This document shows positions 11,098-18,344 of a DNA stretch of 37,932 bases, piece by piece. Both the position numbers and the translations under genes were made by a program. This DNA is from Planctomycetota bacterium (GTDB lineage: Bacteria > Planctomycetota > UBA1135 > GCA-002686595). Every line of letters begins with the position of its first letter. The first letter of the stretch is position 1. The notes under the pieces are model-generated. The model saw only the letters and a program-made list of their open reading frames with translations. It did no database searches and was not told the DNA's origin. The stretch is taken from contig VGZE01000016.1 of assembly GCA_016872755.1 (NCBI GenBank), positions 1 to 37,932 on the forward strand. The letters run 5' to 3'.

Positions 11098-12141
11098 ATG
11101 CTGCGCTCCTTCCTCGCGTGTTCCACGCTGCTCTTCGTTCCCGGACACACGCTCGCCACCAAGTACGTGGCCGAGACGAAGTACACGGTCGAGTCCAAGT
11201 TCGAACTGGCGCTCGAGACGACCGAGATGACGGTGGAGCGTGACGGCGAGCCGATGGAGCCGCGCGGCGGAGGCGGAGGCTCCACCGTCAAGCGGCACTC
11301 GGTATGGACGGACCAGGTGATCACGGCGGTCGACGGCAAGCCGACCAAGCTGCGTCGATCCTTCGAAGGACTCGAGCAGACCACCACGACGAAGACCGGC
11401 GAGTCCGAGCGCGAAGTCTCGGCGGACACTCCGCTGCTCGGGCTCATGCTGGAACTGGAACTCGACGAGGCAGGCAAGATCGGCGTCACCGTGATCGACG
11501 GGAGCGCGCCGAGCGAGGCGACGCTGCTCGAAGGGCACGTCCTCGCGCTGCAACCCGACGCGCTGCTGCCCGCGGAACCCACCGAGGAAGGTGCGAGCTG
11601 GGACCTCGACCAGGAAGCCATCCGCACGGTGCTCGGCGTCGACCTGCAGCAGAAGCTGTTCGTCAGGCCGCAGGCCGGTGAGGCGGGCGCCGAAGGAGGC
11701 GGCGCACGCGGCAACCGCGGAGGAGGCGGCGGTCGCGGCAATCGCATCTTCGATCTCGCCGAGTGGAGCGGCGAGGCCAAGCTGCAGGGGGAAGAAGATG
11801 TCGACGGCGTCGCCTGCTGGGTCGTCGCGCTCGAGATCAAGGGCAAGGGCGAGCTGCCGGCGCCTGAGATGCGAGCCGGTGGTCGCCGCGGTGAGTGGCT
11901 CTCAGCCACCGCCCTGGCGCGCGGAAATCCCTTCGAAATCGAGCTCGCGGGCGACTTGAAGTTCGCGAAGGCCGAGCATCGACCGGTCGCACTCGAATTG
12001 ACCGGAAGTGCGCGGCTCGAGTCCAACATGGAAAGTACGCGGCAGGAATCGACGCTGCGCATCCATTCGGTGCAGGAAGGCACGCTCGAGTACTCGATCA
12101 GGGTCTCGCCCGCCGCTGCGGCCAAGGAAGACGCGAAGTAG
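11098..12141 (+). CDS. Secreted protein of unknown function
   Basis: 347 residues from ATG 11098. A signal peptide covers residues 1-20 (LRSFLACSTLLFVPGHTLA). The mature protein is acidic and beta-strand-rich, with two glycine-rich inserts (RGGGGGS near 57-62 and a longer Gly/Arg/Asn stretch near 203-217). I do not recognise a family. The repeated theme of alternating Thr/Glu/Lys strands and a terminal strand-rich part (~260-340) suggests a beta-barrel or lipid-binding-like fold, but this is only an impression. It lies 137 bases after clpB, on the same strand, and converges with queA, the stops 15 bases apart. A hairpin (GTCGCC/GGCGAC near 11028-11044) in the gap has no T-run. Confidence 0.65.
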   Translation: MLRSFLACSTLLFVPGHTLATKYVAETKYTVESKFELALETTEMTVERDGEPMEPRGGGGGSTVKRHSVWTDQVITAVDGKPTKLRRSFEGLEQTTTTKTGESEREVSADTPLLGLMLELELDEAGKIGVTVIDGSAPSEATLLEGHVLALQPDALLPAEPTEEGASWDLDQEAIRTVLGVDLQQKLFVRPQAGEAGAEGGGARGNRGGGGGRGNRIFDLAEWSGEAKLQGEEDVDGVACWVVALEIKGKGELPAPEMRAGGRRGEWLSATALARGNPFEIELAGDLKFAKAEHRPVALELTGSARLESNMESTRQESTLRIHSVQEGTLEYSIRVSPAAAAKEDAK

Positions 12142-12156
12142 CCGCGCTGCCGAGGG

Positions 12157-13242
12157 TCAGCGCAACAGCAGCATCGCGTCACCGTAGCTGTAGAACCGAT
12201 AGCCGCTCTCGATCGCCTCGGCGTACAACCGCAAGATGCGCTCGCGTCCCGCGAGTGCGCTGACCAGCATCAGGAGCGTGCTGCGCGGCAGGTGGAAGTT
12301 CGTCAGCAGCGCATCGACCACGCGCAACTCCCTTCCGGGATGCAAGAACAGCCGTGTCTCGCCCGCGCCCGCGGTGACTTCACCCGAGGGGCCGACACAG
12401 CTCTCGAGAACGCGCGCCGAAGTCGTGCCCACCGCCACGACGCGGCCGCCACGACCGCGAGCGGACGCGATCGCCGCGACTGTCGCGGCGGGCAGCACGT
12501 AGTTCTCGGCATGCATGCGATGCTCGCGCGGATCCTCGACCTGCACGGGCTGAAAAGTGCCCAGGCCGACGTGCAGCGTCACGGCCGCGCGGGCGATGTC
12601 CGCTGACTCCAATCGCGCGAGCAATTGAGGCGTGAAGTGCAAGCCCGCGGTGGGAGCCGCCACGGCGCCGACTTCGCGCGCATAGACCGTCTGGTAGCGC
12701 GCGCGGTCCTCTGCGCGCTGCTCCGCCGCGAGTTCCTCGGGGCGCGCGATGTACGGTGGCAGCGGCGGCCGACCATGGCGATCGAGCAGCGTCTCGGCAT
12801 CGGCTCCGGCGGCCCGTGGATCCCGCAATTCCACGATCCAGGTCGGCTCTAGCGAGCCGTCGTCGGCCCGCCTTCGCTCGACGCAGCGCGCCTCGATGGC
12901 TCCCCCTTCCATCTGCAGCACGTCGTCCGGCCGCAAACGCTTCGCCGGTTGGGCCAGTGCCCTCCACAGGTTTGGCGCCTGCGGCAGCCGCTCCAACAAC
13001 AGGAGTTCGACCGCGCCTCCACCCGGTCGCACTCCGAGCAGCCGGGCTTGACGAACGCGCGTGTCATTGACGACGAGCAGATCACCCGCACGCAGGAGCG
13101 TGGGCAAGTCCGCCACACGCAGGTGGGTGGTGCGATCCGCGCAGATTTCGTGCACCAGCAAGCGCGACGAGTCGCGCGGCTCGGCCGGCTGTTGCGCGAT
13201 GCAGCGCGGCGGCAACTCGTAGTCGAAGTCGGAGAGCTTCAA
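12157..13242 (-). CDS. queA: QueA, S-adenosylmethionine:tRNA ribosyltransferase-isomerase
   Basis: 361 residues from TTG 13242; GGAG stands six bases before it, and the TTGA overlaps the stop of the upstream gene. The family pattern runs throughout: LSDFDYELPPRCIAQQPAEPRDSSRLL at the N-terminus, LLVVNDTRV, the VYAREVGAVAAPTAGLHF block, THVGLGTF-like LHVGLGTFQPV, the LTNFHLPRSTLLMLVSAL block and the closing YRFYSYGDAMLL. It transfers the ribosyl moiety of SAM to preQ1 in tRNA to give epoxyqueuosine, in the cytoplasm. Its coupling to a membrane glycosyltransferase rather than to tgt is unusual. Internal GTG/ATG codons would remove the conserved N-terminus, so TTG is preferred. Confidence 0.95.
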   Translation of the reverse strand: MKLSDFDYELPPRCIAQQPAEPRDSSRLLVHEICADRTTHLRVADLPTLLRAGDLLVVNDTRVRQARLLGVRPGGGAVELLLLERLPQAPNLWRALAQPAKRLRPDDVLQMEGGAIEARCVERRRADDGSLEPTWIVELRDPRAAGADAETLLDRHGRPPLPPYIARPEELAAEQRAEDRARYQTVYAREVGAVAAPTAGLHFTPQLLARLESADIARAAVTLHVGLGTFQPVQVEDPREHRMHAENYVLPAATVAAIASARGRGGRVVAVGTTSARVLESCVGPSGEVTAGAGETRLFLHPGRELRVVDALLTNFHLPRSTLLMLVSALAGRERILRLYAEAIESGYRFYSYGDAMLLLR

Positions 13243-14669
13243 GCCCGACTCCGCGATCTCAGGAGCTCGATGGCCAGCAAGACGAAGAACGGAACCGCCA
13301 ATACGGGCCACAACCAACCAGGTTCCCGCCAGACCTGCTCGGCCCGCCAGGCCTCGAGCGGCCAGTAGGCGAGCGGGATGAGCACGATCAGCGTGCGCCA
13401 GGCGCGCGAGGAATCGAGACAGACGAAGGGCAGCACCCAAGCCAGGTACCACGGATGCAGTGTCGGCGCGAGGACGAGCCACGCGCCGATCAGCACGTAG
13501 CTCGCCTGTTCTGCTCGTGCGGTGTGCCGCCACTGGCGGAGAGCTAGCGCCAGGATGATCAGCGCAAGCAGGTACTTCGCGAGGCGGCGCGGATCGGTCG
13601 GTCCCTCGTCGAACTCGAACCAGCGGCCGAGCGGCCGCTCGACGAAGCGGTACACGAGGCTCGCCGCCTCCCACCGAAACCCGTATTCACCCAAGCCGCG
13701 CGCCAACCCGCCGAGCCCGCCGTGCAGTCCGAGCAGGGACAAGCAGGCCGCGAGGAAGCAGAGTCCCACGATCAGGACTCCCGCCCAGGTGCGGCGATCC
13801 GGCCACCACCCGCCGATCGGTTCCGAATCCCCGCGCCCGCGCGCGACCCAGGGCAGCGCGACCAGCGGGACGAGTTTCACCAGCGCTCCAGCGCAGACCA
13901 GGAGGAGCGCGCGAAGCCAGCCGCCGGCACCTCGCGCACTTGCGGCAAGTGCTCCGACCAGCAGGGCGATTCCCAGCGAGTCCAGGTGACCGGCACCGGC
14001 GAACTCGAGCGCGATCAACGGCGACCAGGCCCAGGCCAGGGCCCGCGCCGGCGCGAGCCCCCGTGCGCCGAGCAGGCGTAGGAGCCCGAAGAGAACGAAG
14101 GCGTCCGAGCAGCAGAACAGGACCCGCAAGGCGAGCTTGGCCGCCTCGCCATCGTGCACCTGTGGGCCGCCGACGGCCGTGACCGCGGCCGCGAAGGCGA
14201 CCTGTGCGACCGGCGGGTAGATCGCGGACAGCTGCTGATTGTTCATCTGGCGGAACACTTCCGGCCAGACGGACCGCCACGCCGCCAGTTCTGCATCTGC
14301 CGGGGCGTGGGCGTAGGGCGAGATGCCTTCGCTCACCAACCCCCCTTCCCATACATAACGCCAGATGTCGTCGCTCGTCCCCGGGTCCGCGCAGAGCGCA
14401 ATTGCACGGGTAACTACCCAGCCGATCCACAGCCAGCGCACTTGGATCGCGCCCCGATGGCCCAACTCGATCGCACACCACCAGGCGAGCCCCGCGCCGA
14501 GTATGCAGACCAGGTTCTCGCGGAGCGCGTTTGGGAGGGGGCCGAACCACGCCCGCGCGATCATGCAGGCCGCGATCACGGCCAGGCAGGACAGCGCGAG
14601 CGCCTTGCGTCCGCCGCGCGCCTCGCTCTTCCACTCTTCCGGTCTCTCACCCATGTCGGCAGGTTTCAC
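13239..14669 (-). CDS. GT87-like (DUF2029) polytopic membrane glycosyltransferase
   Basis: 476 residues from GTG 14669, or 471 from ATG 14654; neither has a clear ribosome site. Ten or more hydrophobic segments span the protein from ~25 to ~470. After the second or third segment comes TSDDIWRYVWEGGLVSEGISPYAHAP (starting near residue 98), the acidic extracytoplasmic loop typical of polyprenyl-phosphate-sugar-dependent GT-C enzymes, with the Asp-Asp pair as likely catalytic residues; later LAPTLHPWYLAWVLP fits the GT87/mannosyltransferase-like families. It should add a sugar to a lipid, glycan or protein on the outer face of the membrane; donor and acceptor are unknown. Its TGA overlaps the TTG start of queA. 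Confidence 0.82.
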   Translation of the reverse strand: MKPADMGERPEEWKSEARGGRKALALSCLAVIAACMIARAWFGPLPNALRENLVCILGAGLAWWCAIELGHRGAIQVRWLWIGWVVTRAIALCADPGTSDDIWRYVWEGGLVSEGISPYAHAPADAELAAWRSVWPEVFRQMNNQQLSAIYPPVAQVAFAAAVTAVGGPQVHDGEAAKLALRVLFCCSDAFVLFGLLRLLGARGLAPARALAWAWSPLIALEFAGAGHLDSLGIALLVGALAASARGAGGWLRALLLVCAGALVKLVPLVALPWVARGRGDSEPIGGWWPDRRTWAGVLIVGLCFLAACLSLLGLHGGLGGLARGLGEYGFRWEAASLVYRFVERPLGRWFEFDEGPTDPRRLAKYLLALIILALALRQWRHTARAEQASYVLIGAWLVLAPTLHPWYLAWVLPFVCLDSSRAWRTLIVLIPLAYWPLEAWRAEQVWREPGWLWPVLAVPFFVLLAIELLRSRSRA

Positions 14670-14833
14670 GGCATGACCGTGAACGGCTCGCAGTGTTCAG
14701 GCGGGATGAACCCGAAGTCGGGGTTGGGAAAAGCACCCGAAAATCTGCATTCCTTCTCGAAGTACGGCGCGGTTGTGTCGTAAGGAGCTTCGGCAGTCAT
14801 CCGCGCCCTGGGGGGGCCGCGAAGACAGCCAAC

Positions 14834-14849
14834 TCCCCCTTCGGGGGGA
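14834..14849 (+). other. Very stable C(UUCG)G tetraloop hairpin
   Basis: TCCCCC (14834-14839) pairs with GGGGGA (14844-14849) around a TTCG loop, giving the specially stable C(UUCG)G closure in RNA. A run of seven G (14810-14816) upstream could compete for the same C run, so the two folds would be mutually exclusive. Confidence 0.5.
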
Positions 14850-14857
14850 TGTCAATC

Positions 14858-14902
14858 GGGGGCGCCAGCCAGGGGACACTGCTGGCGCCCCCTTCTTTCT
14901 CT
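14858..14902 (+). terminator. Strong rho-independent-type terminator
   Basis: A perfect 12-base-pair stem, GGGGGCGCCAGC (14858-14869) with GCTGGCGCCCCC (14881-14892), around an 11-base loop, followed by TTCTTTCTCT. The T-rich tail is only on the plus strand. There is no plus-strand protein gene upstream in this gap, so it may end a small RNA or an antisense transcript of the glycosyltransferase gene. Confidence 0.65.
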
Positions 14903-14993
14903 GCCGAGTGCTCCTTGGGCCAGCAGACTGGCCGGTTCCGGTTGAACCCCCTTGGAAACTGCGGCCTCCTCCATCCGCGGCTGCGGTCCGGCA

Positions 14994-15149
14994 GCGCGGA
15001 TCGAGGGGGCCCCGCCCTTCCGAGACCCTGGTCTGGATGACTGCGCGTCCGCGAGCCGTAGTAGAGGGCCGCATCCGAGGACCGCAGCCGATGGGGTCCC
15101 CAAGTGCCGACGCGCAGCCAACCAGACCAAGGCCCCCTCTCGACCGCGC
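14994..15149 (+). ncRNA. Candidate structured RNA or rod-like repeat element
   Basis: Three nested stems close one rod: a basal stem of 14994-15011 with 15131-15149 (one-base bulges on each side), TGGTCTGG (15029-15036) with CCAGACCA (15122-15129), and GCGCGTC (15043-15049) with GACGCGC (15109-15115). An inner GGACC (15079-15083) can pair with GGTCC (15095-15099). A 17-base strand opposite one or two bases forms a lopsided internal loop. Such a rod recalls 6S-like RNAs or a MITE-like element. No known RNA family signature (RNase P, tmRNA, SRP) was found, and the strand is assumed from the downstream terminator. Confidence 0.35.
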
Positions 15150-15307
15150 GCAGGCCCCAGCGCAGTTTGCACAGGTATTACCTGGTACGCGGGCTCCCGC
15201 ACCCCGCTCGCACCGTCCAACGGTGCGGGCAATCGCAGTGATCCACGGCGACCATCGCCCTGCGCATCCGGTTCGATTGCCGCCCTAGGGTGGTCCGTTC
15301 TTGGGAT

Positions 15308-15340
15308 GGGGAGGCTGTTGAGGCCTCCCCCTTCCTTTCT
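15308..15340 (+). terminator. Rho-independent-type terminator
   Basis: GGGGAGGC (15308-15315) pairs with GCCTCCCC (15323-15330) around TGTTGAG, followed by CTTCCTTTCT. It points along the plus strand and would end any transcript covering the rod-like element. Confidence 0.55.
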
Positions 15341-15409
15341 CCTCGAGCACCGCTCCCCTCGAGTGCGCAGTGCCGCAGGGCGGCGGCCCGTGCTCCGAGC
15401 GCCCTGACC

Positions 15410-15499
15410 CGCCCGATCAGGCCCTGGCTCGCTCCATCGGGCCTTGGCTCGCCCTATCAGGCCCTGGCTCGCCCTACCCTGACTCGCCCTATCAGTCCG
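15410..15499. repeat. 20-bp tandem repeat, three units plus degenerate tail
   Basis: Units begin at 15410, 15430 and 15450, with consensus CGCCCTATCAGGCCCTGGCT; the middle unit differs at several bases. Two shortened ~15-base copies follow (15470 and 15485), the last running over the stop codon of the AAA+ gene at 15492-15494. It is in the 3' end and downstream region of that minus-strand gene. No spacers, so it is not a CRISPR array. Confidence 0.7.
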
Positions 15500-18293
15500 T
15501 CAACCCTCCGATGGGCTGGCCCTGCGCTTCGAATTCGCGCAAGCGGGCCACGAGCGTCTCCGTCTCCCAGCCAAGGTAGGCGGCTGCGCGCGACTTGTTG
15601 AAGGAGCCGTTCTGCTTGCGCGTGCAAGTCAGAGCCATCAGCACGAGCTCGCGCTCCGCCTGGCGCGGGACGATGCGCTTGGACAAGTCGAGCCGGTGCC
15701 GCGCCGCGGCGCGGCCGAGTTCCTCCGCATCGACCACGCGCCCGGGATATAGAAGCGCAATGCGATAGAGGAACTGCTCGAGCTCGCGCAGGTTTCCAGG
15801 CCAGTCCTGTCGCCACAAGAGGGCCAGGCACGACTCGTCCAGGACAGGGGGAATCAGGCGTTCCTCGACCGCGAGCCCGTCTAGGATGCGCCGGACCAAG
15901 GCCGGAATCTCGTCACGCCTCTGTGCGAGCGCGGGCACCGCGATTTCGAGCCCGTCGAAATGATCGGACAGGCAGGGCAGCAGGGCTCCTGCCGCGACGT
16001 TCTCGCCGACCGACAGCGCGGACGTCGTGACCAGCCGCGGCGCGGATTCGAACCCATCCAGCTCGGCCTTGCCCAGCTCGTCGTGCAGGCGCCGTTGGAC
16101 GGCAGGCGGCAGGCTCTCGACTCTCTCGATCAGCAGCGTGCCGCCGCGGGCGCGCCGCCAGAGTCCATCGCGGGTTCGCGAGCCGAACAGGCGCGACGCG
16201 GCCTGCTCCGCGGATGCAACGACGCCGTGCATGCGCAGGAGCGGAGCGCCGCGGGCCGCCTCGTGGTGCAGCAACCGCGCAAGCACTCGCTTGCCACTGC
16301 CGGGCGGCCCGTGCAGCGCGGTCGGTCGACCGGCCTTGGCGGCGGCGAACAGCTCGGCGAGCGTCTGGCGCAGGCCCGGCGCCGAGAAATCCACATGCAC
16401 ATCGTGGCCGAAGCGACGCGTGTGCCAGACCCGAAAGCAAGCCTCGCGCAGTTGCGTCGCGGTCGAGGCTCTCCAAGTCTGGAGCGCTCCGGGCTCCAGA
16501 CCGCGGAAGTCGTGCCGGCGCTGCGACTCGATCGCGAGCGCGCCGATCGGCTGGTGCTGCCAGCAGATCGCTAGCGCGATCCCCGAAGCGCTCGCCGCGT
16601 GCAGCGACTGAGACGGATCGCAATCATCGAACCACACGATTCCCTGGCACTGCAGCGCTCGAGCCAGCGCTTGTCCGCGACCGCCGCGCTCGCGCCAGTC
16701 CGCGAGCTCGCCGCCGTGCTCGCACAGCAATCTGGCCTGACCGCGCGGCAGGTCGAAGCCCCACCACCGCCGTTGGGCCAGCTTCATCTCCAACAGCGCG
16801 ATGGCCTGCGAGAGGCACTGCGCGCGCGGATCATGCGGCTCGATCGAGCCGCCGAGGTCGAAGGGCGCTGCGTCGCGCTGTGCCTGCGTCGGATTCGGCG
16901 CGCGCGCGGGTTGCGGGCCGCGGCCCTCTGAGAGCCCTTCGGGCTTGCCCCGCGGCTCCGTTTCCGTGCGCCGGCGGGTGTGGCGGAGGCGACGCGGCGC
17001 TCGCGTTGCCGCGCCCTCAGCCGCGGGCTGCCCGATGCCGGGGCCACGCGGTTCGAGCTCCATCGCGGCGAATTGGGCCAGGCGCTCGAGCCGGTGGCGG
17101 GACGGCACCAGGTGGTGCTCGAATTCCAGGCGGATCCAACCGATCAAGTCTCCGTCGCGCAGCACGGGTTCGAGCGCGCAGGCGCGCACCGAGTTCCCGC
17201 CGAGACAGCCGCGCAGCGCAACGCCAGAAGTGGCGTGCTCGAGCACGCCGCTCCGGCCGGCGATCAAGCGCTGTTCCGGCTCTCCGACGGTTCGATGACA
17301 GGTCTCGCGATCGCGCCACCAGGCGTCCAAGGCCGGGCGCAGACCCGGTGAGCAGTCCGCGGCGTGGAGCACCGGCTCCCCCGCTTCGAGGCGCACCAGC
17401 AGCAGCACGCAGGCGCCGAACTCGGCGCGCGCAATCGGCGCGGCGATCGCGTTCGCACCGGGAGCGCCGGCCCGCGACTCCGCCGCGAGCGGCGAAGTCG
17501 GCGCCGGATCCAGGCTCGGCCCCCCGGCCGCTTCCCACTCCAGCAGCGCCCGAGGCATCGGAACCTCGGCGCCGGCGCCGCGCGACAGCTCCTTGCCGGC
17601 CGGCTCGTCTTCCAGCAGGAATGCGCACCAGGCCGCCAGGCGCGCCAGCACCGGATCGGCGGCCGCGAACGCCAGGTGGTCTTCGATCAGGGCCCGCGAC
17701 TGGCGCACGGCCCCGCGATCGAGCCGGAGTGCTGCGATCCCTCGCACCAACCAGGCCAGGTCCATCGCGGCGGCGCCGGGCGCCGATCGCGCTTGCAGCG
17801 CGGCGAGCAGGCGTGCCTCGGCCTGCGCGGTGCCGGACTCCAGACGCAGCGCGCAGGCCTCCAAGTACAAGCAACGCGCCGCGCCGGCATCGAGCCGCTG
17901 CAATCCGACCGCCAGGCGTCGGATCACACTTGCCATCGACTCGCGTGCCCCTGGAATTTCGATCGTTGGATCGACGATGTCGAACAGCTCGCCCAGCCGT
18001 TGCCAGGCGCGGTCCCACGCCAGGCCCGGCTCCTTCCAGCACAAGAACGTGTCGGTACCCAGTTCCGCGCGCAGGCAATGCGCGACCAGATCCTCGATTG
18101 CGAGCACTGCGACCTCGCGCTCCTCCGACAACGCGAGCTGTTGCGCCCGCTCGAGCGAAACCGCCGTCGTGGACGCGTGGGTGGGGCGCGCGTGATCGCG
18201 GAGCAGGCTCAGGTACTGCACGATCGCGCGCGCCCGCGTCGCGACGGCGGCCGGGGCACGCGGCAACAGTAGATCGATGACATCGCTCGGCAA
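15492..18293 (-). CDS. GAF / degenerate AAA+ (NtrC-like) / Fis-type HTH regulator lacking GAFTGA
   Basis: 933 residues; TTG 18293 is fixed by AGGAGGG at 18299-18305, and nearby ATGs are out of frame. Residues ~1-245 are helical, TPR-like. Two GAF-like blocks follow (~285-415 and ~500-620), separated by a basic linker (~425-480). The AAA+ part starts with GPPGSGK (662-668) and later has DWPGNLREL (830-838), the well-conserved sensor-region motif of sigma54 activators. Between these, the GAFTGA loop is absent and Walker B reads GGTLLIERVESLP in place of GGTLFLDEI, so both acidic residues are changed. A Fis-like helix-turn-helix lies at ~885-925. It is therefore unlikely to activate sigma54 polymerase; a DNA-binding, signal-sensing role with altered ATP use is inferred. 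It ends a three-gene operon. Confidence 0.8.
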   Translation of the reverse strand: MPSDVIDLLLPRAPAAVATRARAIVQYLSLLRDHARPTHASTTAVSLERAQQLALSEEREVAVLAIEDLVAHCLRAELGTDTFLCWKEPGLAWDRAWQRLGELFDIVDPTIEIPGARESMASVIRRLAVGLQRLDAGAARCLYLEACALRLESGTAQAEARLLAALQARSAPGAAAMDLAWLVRGIAALRLDRGAVRQSRALIEDHLAFAAADPVLARLAAWCAFLLEDEPAGKELSRGAGAEVPMPRALLEWEAAGGPSLDPAPTSPLAAESRAGAPGANAIAAPIARAEFGACVLLLVRLEAGEPVLHAADCSPGLRPALDAWWRDRETCHRTVGEPEQRLIAGRSGVLEHATSGVALRGCLGGNSVRACALEPVLRDGDLIGWIRLEFEHHLVPSRHRLERLAQFAAMELEPRGPGIGQPAAEGAATRAPRRLRHTRRRTETEPRGKPEGLSEGRGPQPARAPNPTQAQRDAAPFDLGGSIEPHDPRAQCLSQAIALLEMKLAQRRWWGFDLPRGQARLLCEHGGELADWRERGGRGQALARALQCQGIVWFDDCDPSQSLHAASASGIALAICWQHQPIGALAIESQRRHDFRGLEPGALQTWRASTATQLREACFRVWHTRRFGHDVHVDFSAPGLRQTLAELFAAAKAGRPTALHGPPGSGKRVLARLLHHEAARGAPLLRMHGVVASAEQAASRLFGSRTRDGLWRRARGGTLLIERVESLPPAVQRRLHDELGKAELDGFESAPRLVTTSALSVGENVAAGALLPCLSDHFDGLEIAVPALAQRRDEIPALVRRILDGLAVEERLIPPVLDESCLALLWRQDWPGNLRELEQFLYRIALLYPGRVVDAEELGRAAARHRLDLSKRIVPRQAERELVLMALTCTRKQNGSFNKSRAAAYLGWETETLVARLREFEAQGQPIGGLTD

Positions 18294-18344
18294 GGCATCC
18301 CTCCTGCATCCGGGCAGAGCCGGGTCGCGGATCGTTTCGCGCCG

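Larger units (their letters stand above)
14670..15491. other. Gene-free region between divergently abutting genes, rich in hairpins and repeats
   Basis: No credible protein gene is seen on either strand in these 822 bases; all open frames are short and of random composition. It holds, from left to right, a C(TTCG)G hairpin, a strong plus-strand terminator, a 156-base rod-like inverted repeat, a short palindrome (CAGGTA-T-TACCTG, 15172-15184), a CGCACCGT-CCA-ACGGTGCG hairpin (near 15209-15227), a second plus-strand terminator and three 20-base tandem repeats. The pattern suggests one or more non-coding transcripts on the plus strand, since both T-rich tails point that way. Confidence 0.6.

Noticed and set aside
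15165..15190. GTAATACC-like stretch on the minus strand resembling rRNA or RNase P RNA pieces
   Set aside because: None of the surrounding conserved RNase P (GAGGAAAGTCC) or 16S (GCAGCCGCGG) elements is present; it is a short CAGGTA/TACCTG palindrome.
15255..15290. tRNA-like T-loop (GGTTCGATT, 15270-15278)
   Set aside because: The five-base T-stem does not pair and no acceptor or anticodon arm can be built around it.
15410..15499. CRISPR array
   Set aside because: The 20-base units are directly adjacent with no spacers, and no cas gene is near.
16214..18280. Long open frame on the plus strand opposite the GAF/AAA+ gene (688 codons)
   Set aside because: It is Arg/Ala/Pro-rich without motifs and lies antisense to a gene with clear domains; such mirror frames are common at this GC content.
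15492..18293. Ordinary sigma54-dependent activator
   Set aside because: The GAFTGA loop is missing and Walker B is altered, so sigma54 activation is unlikely.
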